A stretch of 64,000 nt of DNA from CAYNWT01 sp964450955 (lineage in GTDB: Bacteria > Planctomycetota > Planctomycetia > Planctomycetales > Planctomycetaceae): the NCBI GenBank assembly GCA_964450955.1, contig CAYVFI010000002.1:186001-250000 (forward strand), written 5' to 3'. The position numbers and the translations under genes were made by a program. Below are positions 37,022 to 44,949 of the stretch, in pieces. The notes beneath the pieces are model-generated. The model was not told the DNA's origin, did not search any database, and worked only from the letters and a program-made list of their open reading frames with translations. Every line of letters begins with the position of its first letter. Position 1 is the first letter of the stretch.

Positions 37022-37240
37022 CTACGTTGAATCACCAACTCCGGTGGGATCGGCCGAGGCTCGCCGCCTTAGCAGCGAAACGCCGACAAGCGCTGCAGTC
37101 CCAGCGTAGACCAATTGCTTTACGAACCACATCGCCGCGTGATCGGAATCGGCTTGCAGCAGTAACGCGACACAGCCAACGACCTTGAAAGCCGCTAGCA
37201 ACAGAAGCAAAACGCCGCCGATCTGATACAGCCAGCCCAT
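37022..37240 (-). CDS. Small membrane protein in the terpenoid operon
   Basis: A 72-residue protein with two membrane segments (about 6-29 and 40-59) and a short polar tail. It starts five bases after the stop of the DUF116-polyprenyl synthase gene, so it is the last gene of the operon. No family is recognised. Tight spacing is the main reason to accept it as a gene. Confidence 0.65.
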   Translation of the reverse strand: MGWLYQIGGVLLLLLAAFKVVGCVALLLQADSDHAAMWFVKQLVYAGTAALVGVSLLRRRASADPTGVGDST

Positions 37241-37245
37241 GCGCC

Positions 37246-39087
37246 TTAACCAATCTGCAATGGCACAAGCGCCGGATTGTCTTCTGGGGTCGGTTCGCCT
37301 TCGGGAGCCAAAACAGTGTCGATGAAAAAGTACAGCAGCTGCCGAACGTTCTCATCTTCGACATCATCCGCCAAGGCTTCCGCCCGAGCGCGGCTCTTGT
37401 CGACAAGGGTCTGAGCCTTCTCAAACACGCCGCAGGATTCGAAGACCGTTCGCAGGCGGTTGATACGAATACTGTCCGCTTCGTCGCCTGTGAGAATGTC
37501 TTCGAGTTCGTTTTTCTGTTCAGCACTGGCAGACTGAAGAGCCAACGCCAAAAGAACCGTTGGTCGCAGCGCGATCGCATCCTGTCCGGCGATCATCTTG
37601 TTGTTGTTGTCGCCCGCCCAGTCTTTCAGGTCATTCAGGATCTGGAACCCGACACCCACGTGACGGGAAAACACAGAGACCATTTCGTCATAAGGGGCAA
37701 TATCGCCCGCCATTCGCAGGCCGGCATACAACGCTGCTTCAAACGCCGGCGATGTCTTCAACGCGTAAATTTGCAAGGCATCAATTGGCGTGAGATCCCA
37801 GGTCGGGGCCGCCTGCCAAGCCATTTCAGCGCCCTGGCCATCGCAAAGCTTGATGTGGGCGCTTGACATGCGGTCCAGGATATCCACCGCGACGTCGGCA
37901 CCAAATTCTTCGCGGCATGATTTGATGAGTCGATATCCGACACCAATCAGGTGGTCGCCGATATTGATCGCGGGGCCGATACCGTGTTCTCGGTGCAACG
38001 TCTCTCGACCGTACCGGAATTTGTCACCGTCCTGAATGTCGTCGTGAACCAACGAGGCTTTGTGGAACGCCTCAATCGCCATCGCCACGCGCCCAACGGC
38101 ATCCGGAATCGAACTGGCTTCTTCCTGGCGAGTCTGAACCTTCGCGCCGCTGGCTGCATCAAAGGCTGCCAGAGTGATGAACGGACGGAATCGCTTTCCA
38201 CCGTTCGCCAACCAGTCATAAGCAATATCTTCAGTAACACCCAGCGGCGATTCGGCCTTCTCAGGTGTGTTCGAACGAATCCGCGGCAACAATCGATCAA
38301 AGTCTTCGGTGAACAACTTGTCCGCGGCTCGCATGAGCGGCACGTAACTGGATGTCGCTGGTTCTTCCAGTGGTTCGTACTTTTCAAGCACTTCCCAGAT
38401 CCACGATTCGTCCAGCGTCGTGTTCTTGCAATCGCCCGAATGCAGAGGCACCGCGTAGCTGGGCACACCCGCAATCAGAACCTTGTCAATCGCCTTCTCA
38501 AGCACGTTCAGGCAAGCCACGCCCAGGATGCCGTCAATGTAGCCCGAAACAATAATCTTCAGAACAACCGGCGAACCTTCTGCCACAAGAACCTTGTAGC
38601 CAAGCTTCTCAGCGGTCACTTTATAATCTGCAATGGAACACGCGCCACACTTGTCGCAGTCCAAACCGAACTCGTCGTAGTCGGCAGGACAGCCTTCGGC
38701 GTGCTTCAGGCAATGCGGCAACAGCAGCATGCGACGTTCAAACGGAAGTGCCAGAAACTGCCGCTTCCAAAAGAAGTTGCCGATCAGCACCATCGCAAAA
38801 CCGAGGTACTTTTCCGGCTGCTTCATCTGGTCAAGCAGATCCCAACCTGCCGCTTCCAGTTCGTTCTTCATGAAGGGGCGCGAATGATCCAGGCCCTCCG
38901 CGTAGCGTTCGGCTTCCTTCTTGAACAACTCTCGCTCGGCCAGAACCTGAGGAACATCTTTCAGGTGACTGGTACTGCGACGTTTCTTTTTCTTAACCGG
39001 CGCAGGTGCGTCCTCGACGTGAGTCTCAACGCGCGACGAGCTTGTCGGCGGATGTTCGTCGCGGTGCTCTGTTGGTGCGATCGACAC
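37246..39087 (-). CDS. Polyprenyl synthetase with N-terminal DUF116 domain
   Basis: The 613-residue fusion starts with GTG. A basic linker (KKKKRR, about 32-37) precedes a DUF116 domain at about 75-245 with the Cys set LLLPHCLKHAEGC, then GLDCDKCGAC (C126, C133, C144, C147, C150), which could bind a metal or cluster. The rest is a trans-isoprenyl diphosphate synthase: first Asp-rich motif VHDDIQDGD (DDxxD at 349-353) and second NDLKD at 485-489. It should extend prenyl diphosphates using IPP. It sits directly downstream of the cyclase-like gene, so it probably supplies or modifies the cyclase substrate. The DUF116 role is unknown. Confidence 0.9.
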   Translation of the reverse strand: MSIAPTEHRDEHPPTSSSRVETHVEDAPAPVKKKKRRSTSHLKDVPQVLAERELFKKEAERYAEGLDHSRPFMKNELEAAGWDLLDQMKQPEKYLGFAMVLIGNFFWKRQFLALPFERRMLLLPHCLKHAEGCPADYDEFGLDCDKCGACSIADYKVTAEKLGYKVLVAEGSPVVLKIIVSGYIDGILGVACLNVLEKAIDKVLIAGVPSYAVPLHSGDCKNTTLDESWIWEVLEKYEPLEEPATSSYVPLMRAADKLFTEDFDRLLPRIRSNTPEKAESPLGVTEDIAYDWLANGGKRFRPFITLAAFDAASGAKVQTRQEEASSIPDAVGRVAMAIEAFHKASLVHDDIQDGDKFRYGRETLHREHGIGPAINIGDHLIGVGYRLIKSCREEFGADVAVDILDRMSSAHIKLCDGQGAEMAWQAAPTWDLTPIDALQIYALKTSPAFEAALYAGLRMAGDIAPYDEMVSVFSRHVGVGFQILNDLKDWAGDNNNKMIAGQDAIALRPTVLLALALQSASAEQKNELEDILTGDEADSIRINRLRTVFESCGVFEKAQTLVDKSRARAEALADDVEDENVRQLLYFFIDTVLAPEGEPTPEDNPALVPLQIG

Positions 39088-39156
39088 TATTGATCCTCAG
39101 CAGACGCGGCTGTGGCGCTTCGTGCACCCGCGTCGATGTGATGGTTTGGTGGGACT

Positions 39157-40938
39157 CTACTCTTCGCGACCAGTCGCCAGATTCAAGGCCGAAGCCGCAA
39201 AAATCAAAGGGTAGAGTTGTTCAAAGTACCATAATTTAGCGAAATAGAAACCAATCGGCGCCGTCTCAGCCACGCCCCCGGAGCTAACTCGCTGAACAAT
39301 CCATTCTAAACCCCGGCTTAGGGCGTTTGGGTCGTTTTTCCCGCCATGCAAACACTCGATTGCCAAACCCGTTTCCTCAACGGACGACGGAGTTCCCTTC
39401 ATCCCGCCCCAGCCACCGTCCGGATTCTGGTTCCGTAAGACCCAGTCATAGCCGCTCTGAGCTGTCTGAGATTGTTCGAATCCGCACATCTTGTACGCAG
39501 CCAGAACCTTCGCGGTTCCGTACAGCGGGTTCTCATCGTCCGTCGCGAACTGGTTCCCAAACCACAACGGCAGCCACGAACCGTCGTCCCTCTGCACGGA
39601 ATCAAGGAACCGAAACCCACGTCCAATTGCCTTCTCAATGCGTGCGGCAAGTGGGTGGGCGCCGGCCCCCGGCAACCGCGCACCGTCAGTGTCGCGGGTA
39701 ACCAGCCGGCCAACCGCATGTAGCGCTCTCAACACGTGCGCCGAAATATCGGGTGAACTCCGATCGAACGGCAGCTTGCCCCAGCCACGACAAAACGTCG
39801 GCCAGCCGCCGTCTCGGTTCTGCAAATCCAGCAACCACTTCGCACCCAGCATCAACGCATCAGTCTCGCGCTGCGAAAGCTCACCATCGCTTAACTTCAA
39901 AATCGCCAGCATCGCGCCCGGACTGTCATCGGCGTCCGGAACCCCGCCGGGTAAGTCGGTCCACGACCAGCCGCCAGGATCTGCATTCGTATAAGGATGA
40001 ACCTCGCGGTACTGCTGGTTCAATAACCAGTCTCGCACCGGCTTGCGTTCGGCCTCAATCAAGTGTTCGCCAACCGCGTTGATGGAAAGTGTCGTCACCC
40101 ACGTCGCCAGGTTTGTGTCAATTGGCCAGCTGCCATCCGGCCGAACCGAATCAATAATAAACTCAACACCCTTCCGCGCGACCGCATGATCGGCCAGACC
40201 ACAGCCGGCCAGGCTCATCGTCACAAAACTGGTTAGCGGAGTCGCTTCAAGGAACCCACCGTTGGGAGGTTGGATGCGTTCCAAAACGCGCAGGGTTGGT
40301 TTCCTGGCGAGTGTGCGTGACAGTTTGGTAAATGGGTTCCACGACTTGCGATGCTTAAAGATCACCTGACCAATCGCAATCAGCGCCGGCAACGCGTAGC
40401 TGACCACCGGCAACTGAACCGTCTTGTAAAACTTCGCCGGAACCCAGGCCAGTTCGAACGGCAGCGGAATCACATGCTTCCAATCCACAACCCCCGCCAG
40501 CGCGCAGTGGGTGAGAATCGGAACCGAAAATGTGTGGTCGTCGCCGTACCGGTTCAGCACCGCTTCCACTCCGCCCTTGTCATCGATGTACGCCTGCGCT
40601 TTTTCCACGTGGGCCGCAAACCGGTTCTCATTCTTCGTCGCTACAAACACAGCGTGCGCCAACATCGACGTAGAAATATTACTGACGCTTTTAACCGTAT
40701 CGCCCCAGCCACCATCATCGTTTTGATGTTCAGCCAGCCATCGCAAGCCACCGTCAATCAACGGCGCGAACCGATTGTCCGATCGCTGCCGTCCCACAAG
40801 TTCCAGTGCCATCACAGCCGTCGCCGTGGACAGCGCGGACGTTGACAGTTCTCCCTCCCAATGCCCCGCTTCAACGCGAGCAGCCAGTAGTTGCTTTATC
40901 ACCGCATCCGCTGCGGAAGAAACATCCAGGTTAGTCAT
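39157..40938 (-). CDS. Squalene-hopene-cyclase-like terpene cyclase
   Basis: The 593-residue protein has QW-type repeats (EHQNDDGGWGDT, DLQNRDGGWPTF, SVQRDDGSWLPL, RNQNPDGGWGG) throughout an alpha-barrel fold. The catalytic acid motif reads PDADDSPG (D335, D337, D338), as DxDD in class II cyclases, but the next residues SPG replace the usual TA. Class II cyclases protonate an alkene to start cyclisation. The substrate could be squalene or another polyprene; the variant motif and the adjacent polyprenyl synthase leave the product open. The ATG at 40938 overlaps the stop of the upstream membrane gene by eight bases (ATGACTAA), so translation is coupled. Confidence 0.85.
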   Translation of the reverse strand: MTNLDVSSAADAVIKQLLAARVEAGHWEGELSTSALSTATAVMALELVGRQRSDNRFAPLIDGGLRWLAEHQNDDGGWGDTVKSVSNISTSMLAHAVFVATKNENRFAAHVEKAQAYIDDKGGVEAVLNRYGDDHTFSVPILTHCALAGVVDWKHVIPLPFELAWVPAKFYKTVQLPVVSYALPALIAIGQVIFKHRKSWNPFTKLSRTLARKPTLRVLERIQPPNGGFLEATPLTSFVTMSLAGCGLADHAVARKGVEFIIDSVRPDGSWPIDTNLATWVTTLSINAVGEHLIEAERKPVRDWLLNQQYREVHPYTNADPGGWSWTDLPGGVPDADDSPGAMLAILKLSDGELSQRETDALMLGAKWLLDLQNRDGGWPTFCRGWGKLPFDRSSPDISAHVLRALHAVGRLVTRDTDGARLPGAGAHPLAARIEKAIGRGFRFLDSVQRDDGSWLPLWFGNQFATDDENPLYGTAKVLAAYKMCGFEQSQTAQSGYDWVLRNQNPDGGWGGMKGTPSSVEETGLAIECLHGGKNDPNALSRGLEWIVQRVSSGGVAETAPIGFYFAKLWYFEQLYPLIFAASALNLATGREE

Positions 40939-41644
40939 CAATGCTTTTCACCCAGTGAATCACTGGCTGCTTTCTGCGTTTTTTCTTTTGCTTCGGCGAT
41001 TTCAGCCATAAGCGTACCGCGCCGCCTTCAATTGCATCGTCTATCTGCCCGAAGAAATATCCCAGCCAGCCAACAGCCAAAACCACGATGATCTTCTGAA
41101 GCAGCGGCCCATAACTTAGTGCAACGGCGATTGGGTAGATACAAACCCCGTACGTCACATATCGAGCCATCTGGAACGCCTCTTTTTCCTTGCGCGACGC
41201 TCGCCAGCCTAGCCAGCCAATCATGCAAAGCACCATCAGCAACAGCCAACTGCTCATCGCAATCATGTGCGGAACGTAAAACATATCAACAGGCGTCAGG
41301 CCCACGCCTATCAACGCAACGCCGGAACCACGACCGCACACGGCACACATTTTCAGTCCGGCTGGCGCATGACGACCGATTCGCGACAACGAATGAAACA
41401 GCCATGCCAGCGTGGTGCCGAAAAAGATGACCGACACGTTAAACAGCCATGCGTGCAGACGAAGCGGTTCAGAACCGAAGCATCCCACGTGACTGAGATA
41501 CGTGCGCCGAAGCGAGAACCGATCCATCATCAGCAGGATCGCCCCAACCACACACACCATGAACGCAATCAAACCGACCCGCGCCCACCACAGGGCGTCT
41601 TCAAGCTGCCGTTCTTCACTTGATTCGATTAAGTGTTCGTCCAC
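40931..41644 (-). CDS. Polytopic membrane protein, DUF998-like, first gene of the terpenoid operon
   Basis: A 237-residue protein starting with GTG, with about six hydrophobic segments (23-42, 68-86, 105-122, 128-147, 164-180, 184-200) and a basic C-terminal region (KSPKQKKKRRK). The pattern of Gly- and His-rich loops resembles DUF998-type membrane proteins, but this is weak. It overlaps the cyclase gene by eight bases, so it belongs to the same operon. It might anchor or export the lipid product; that is speculation. Confidence 0.7.
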   Translation of the reverse strand: MDEHLIESSEERQLEDALWWARVGLIAFMVCVVGAILLMMDRFSLRRTYLSHVGCFGSEPLRLHAWLFNVSVIFFGTTLAWLFHSLSRIGRHAPAGLKMCAVCGRGSGVALIGVGLTPVDMFYVPHMIAMSSWLLLMVLCMIGWLGWRASRKEKEAFQMARYVTYGVCIYPIAVALSYGPLLQKIIVVLAVGWLGYFFGQIDDAIEGGAVRLWLKSPKQKKKRRKQPVIHWVKSIDD

Positions 41645-41758
41645 GGTTCAGCTCCATACCACGCGGGTAGTGGAGTGATCGTAGAAGTGTGGCGAACGGT
41701 GATGCAAGCAAGCAGCCGACACCGCGTTAAGCGAAATGGGACAGCAACGCGCCCGAAC

Positions 41759-43060
41759 CTACTTGAAAATGCCAGCGTCCACGACCGGCATCGGCCCCTC
41801 AACATGCAACCGCGCCTGACCGAAAGCCATCACGGTATTTCGCCCCGCGTTTTTGGCATCGTACAAAGCCTGATCCACTCGTTCGAGAACCGTAGGCAGG
41901 TCTTCGCCGACCTGCGCCTCGTAGACCCCAAAGCTGCACGTGTATCGGTGCTGGCTATTCTCAAAAAGTTGCCGCAACTGATCCGCGCGTTCCATAGCCC
42001 GTGCCAGATTCGTATTGGCAAGGACAACCAGAAATTCTTCGCCGCCCCAACGCCCGGCGATTTCGTTCTCTCTTAAGTCCAGCCGCAACAGTTCTGCCAG
42101 GTCACGAAGGACAAGGTCACCGTGAGCATGCCCCATCGTATCGTTGAGCCGTTTGAATCTGTCGATATCAAACATCACAACAGACGTCGGGGGTCCGCTT
42201 TTCATTGCCGCCGCAATGGGTTCACGAAGACCACGTCGGTTGCGCAGATTCGTGAGCGGATCGGTTATTGCCAACGATTCCAAGCGTGAGGATAAGACGC
42301 GATGGTTTTTGATGAGCCTGGCTTTTGAGTTCTTTTCCTCCCTGAGCCGTCGAGCCAGCCCAGCCATCCGCGCGATTAAGACCGCGAGGAACGAAGTGAT
42401 CCATAACGCCAGCAGGGCAGGGTAAACGGTGGCGGAAGGGATAAGTGGTCCGACAAGTTCAATCCTGGAGATCTCCAACCAACCCACGCCGGTTCGATCC
42501 ATGGTCGCGAATTCGATGGAGTGCACGTTGCTAAACTGTGTCTGAGCGTCGGCTTCAGAAACGCCGTTTCGATGAACCCACCAAAGGGGGACTGAGAAAT
42601 CACTCTGAGTCAATTCAATCGTCGTGAACTCAGTACCCGGACGGAACAACGCCTCGTTGTACTTCCAGGTGGTCGCGTCTTCGTACTGACTAATGCGCCC
42701 GTCAAAGTTGCGGATCTGCGCCCGAAAGTGTGTTCGCCCATCGCTGCTGCGGGCAGTCAACCGGATGTTCTCAGCCCAGGAAAAGTCATTCGTTTTGTCG
42801 CGTTGGCTTAGCAGCCCCGTGATCGCGTATGGTGATGCACACTGATCTTTCAGGTCGTAGTCCAGCCGAATTCCAGCATCGGTCTGCCGCCAACTGCAGA
42901 CCGAACTGCCGCCCATATATCGGTCGTCAGATCCGGTCAGCTGCCACGCATCACCAGCCGAAATCTCCACCTTCTGCGGAAACAGTTCGTTGACCGCCAA
43001 TACGCAGGCAGAGCATACCAGCAACGTAGCGATTAGAGTTTCAAGCCTGAACAGCGACAT
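41759..43060 (-). CDS. Membrane-bound diguanylate cyclase (GGDEF) with extracytoplasmic sensor
   Basis: The 433-residue protein has an N-terminal membrane segment (7-25), an extracytoplasmic beta-rich domain of about 185 residues that resembles CBM/NADH-assembly-type sandwich sensors, a second membrane segment (about 216-236) and a GGDEF domain (about 262-425). The active-site motif is RWGGEEF, a functional variant; the metal Asp lies in VVMFDIDRFKRLND. The inhibitory site upstream reads REN-E rather than RxxD, so product feedback may be weakened. The enzyme makes c-di-GMP from two GTP. The ATG at 43060 is clear. It is followed by a stop near the operon of the terpenoid genes but is separated by 114 bases. 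Confidence 0.92.
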   Translation of the reverse strand: MSLFRLETLIATLLVCSACVLAVNELFPQKVEISAGDAWQLTGSDDRYMGGSSVCSWRQTDAGIRLDYDLKDQCASPYAITGLLSQRDKTNDFSWAENIRLTARSSDGRTHFRAQIRNFDGRISQYEDATTWKYNEALFRPGTEFTTIELTQSDFSVPLWWVHRNGVSEADAQTQFSNVHSIEFATMDRTGVGWLEISRIELVGPLIPSATVYPALLALWITSFLAVLIARMAGLARRLREEKNSKARLIKNHRVLSSRLESLAITDPLTNLRNRRGLREPIAAAMKSGPPTSVVMFDIDRFKRLNDTMGHAHGDLVLRDLAELLRLDLRENEIAGRWGGEEFLVVLANTNLARAMERADQLRQLFENSQHRYTCSFGVYEAQVGEDLPTVLERVDQALYDAKNAGRNTVMAFGQARLHVEGPMPVVDAGIFK

Positions 43061-43216
43061 AGGCAGAGTTTTATTTTGGGTTCGTAGGCATTGAACGATA
43101 TCTCACCCCCGGCTGTCCGGGCGGACGTCTGCGCAGTTCGGGCGGGTCTTTCACGGGACTTACTCTGGTCATTCCGGCGTGTTGCTATTCTGCAACGTCG
43201 CGTCTTCGCCAAACCC

Positions 43217-44578
43217 TCAGGCGGTCAGCTCACAAGCTGTCTTCGACGGGCGAACCAAAAGCTTCGCTCTGTGAAACAGATACAACGCAAGCAGTAAAGC
43301 CATGACCGTCTGCACCGTGGATACAACCCCGGACGGATAGAACCGAGTTCCACCCACTCCCTCCCACGCACGCAACAAAAAGCTGATGGGGAAAAATGCC
43401 AGGTAAAGCGATTGCCCCAGGACGACCAGCCCGGCAACACGCAGCCCTGTCGCAGGTAGCACGTCCGTACTGGTCCATTCAATCGACTGCTGGACCATGA
43501 CTCGTGGCCTGACGAACACAAACAACGCGGTCAAAAACAGGACTGGAGCGCCGGCAGCGTTGACTAAACTCCAGTAGAGAGTTTCCGACAGCCCGACAAG
43601 AGAGATAGACCTCACCATGATAGAGGCTCGGGCTGCCGCCACTGCCGAAATCCAACCCATCGTCGCAAGAGCAGTAATGCGAACCCAACCAGCTTGCCAC
43701 CTGGCCTCTCTTAACTGCGATGTGCCCGCGTGAATCCGGTCAGCCAACATCACACCGCCGCACTCCGGACACGTTTGGGCGTCTGACTGTTCCAGACAGC
43801 AGTGTTGGCAGTACGAATTGTTCGGACGCAACCGATTGGCAAGCCATTCACATTCCCGCATCAACCAAGCGCAGGCACCGCACATCATCAATTCGACAAG
43901 AAGTTCGGCCGCCATGCCCAGTCGGATTCCGTCTTCCACTGTCCACGTAGCAAATCGCGCGATCCACATGAGCCGGAAAATTAGAGCGAACAAAGCCGCC
44001 GACCAAATGAGATCTCGCAACAGTCGCCGATCACATAAGTCATCCGCGTCTGATTGATGGATATCACTGGCATCGCAAAATCGACCGCTGACAACCTGCG
44101 GGAACAGTGCCAGAACGCCTCCGAAGGCAAACGAAAACACGGCCCCCACAAACTCCCATCGCATTTCTGTGGTGTCTTCACCAAATCCGGCTGGCGGTAC
44201 GGTACTGCGATACCAGAACACAGCGTGCCCAATCCACGCCGCGCCAAACACCGCACTGGCAACTCCGACCGCACGAACGCAGCACACCCAGAACTGAAGA
44301 CGACCAACCCGTATGAGCTTGCGGCTGCCGGTATACCCAAACGCCGCCACCAGCCACCGCGGCCGAACAAGAAGAACAATCGCCGCCCCAATCAACATCG
44401 CTGAGTAAACGACACCCGAGGCGAGGATCCAGAATATCCGATCTTCGGCCCACCCGGGCTTCAATACCCAAAGTGCCCCGTGAACCCTTGTCACGAACAT
44501 CGACAACGCGCAAAGTCCGATCACCAAACCAACGAAGACAATCGCCGACTCCATTGTCTTGTCTTCGCGCAGCTGCAT
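43217..44578 (-). CDS. Polytopic membrane protein with an internal zinc ribbon
   Basis: About 453 residues from the ATG at 44578, which follows AGGGAG at a good distance; an ATG at 44608 is less well placed. About ten hydrophobic segments are arranged in two blocks. Between them is a zinc-ribbon-like loop (CQHCCLEQSDAQTCPECGG, about 278-296) with CxxC...CxxC spacing. No known family is recognised. The next upstream gene also encodes a zinc ribbon, so the pair may act together; function unknown. Confidence 0.65.
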   Translation of the reverse strand: MQLREDKTMESAIVFVGLVIGLCALSMFVTRVHGALWVLKPGWAEDRIFWILASGVVYSAMLIGAAIVLLVRPRWLVAAFGYTGSRKLIRVGRLQFWVCCVRAVGVASAVFGAAWIGHAVFWYRSTVPPAGFGEDTTEMRWEFVGAVFSFAFGGVLALFPQVVSGRFCDASDIHQSDADDLCDRRLLRDLIWSAALFALIFRLMWIARFATWTVEDGIRLGMAAELLVELMMCGACAWLMRECEWLANRLRPNNSYCQHCCLEQSDAQTCPECGGVMLADRIHAGTSQLREARWQAGWVRITALATMGWISAVAAARASIMVRSISLVGLSETLYWSLVNAAGAPVLFLTALFVFVRPRVMVQQSIEWTSTDVLPATGLRVAGLVVLGQSLYLAFFPISFLLRAWEGVGGTRFYPSGVVSTVQTVMALLLALYLFHRAKLLVRPSKTACELTA

Positions 44579-44649
44579 TGGGGCTCCCTCTGATTCAACC
44601 CGAAGCATAGCATACCGATCCCGGCATCATGCCAGCCGCGATTTGTTTA

Positions 44650-44862
44650 TCACTCGGTCAACTTCTGAGATCGCCGACAACGAATCAAGTCGTCGGCGAC
44701 GGTGCCACAGTAGTCGCAAGGTCCGAGATGTGCCCGCGTCGGATAGCCACATCCGCAGCAAAGACGGTATCCCTGCGGTGCCTGACGCCGCTCTGCTTCA
44801 AGCATGCCCGCGACCATCGAACGGTATTTTATACGGACGCGATTAAAGATTCTCTGCAGCAT
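44650..44862 (-). CDS. Small zinc-ribbon protein
   Basis: A 70-residue basic protein with a zinc knuckle LCCGCGYPTRAHLGPCDYCG: two CxxC pairs about ten residues apart, as in ribosomal protein bL32, but without the bL32 N-terminus. It starts upstream of the zinc-ribbon membrane protein on the same strand. It could be a partner of that protein or an unrelated small regulator. Its small size makes it a moderate-confidence call. Confidence 0.5.
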   Translation of the reverse strand: MLQRIFNRVRIKYRSMVAGMLEAERRQAPQGYRLCCGCGYPTRAHLGPCDYCGTVADDLIRCRRSQKLTE

Positions 44863-44949
44863 CTACCGTACTCCCATGGGTTCCAGCCCACGAAACGTAT
44901 CACGCGTGCGGCTGGATCAAATCAAATCCACGGAACGTCACGGCTACTG

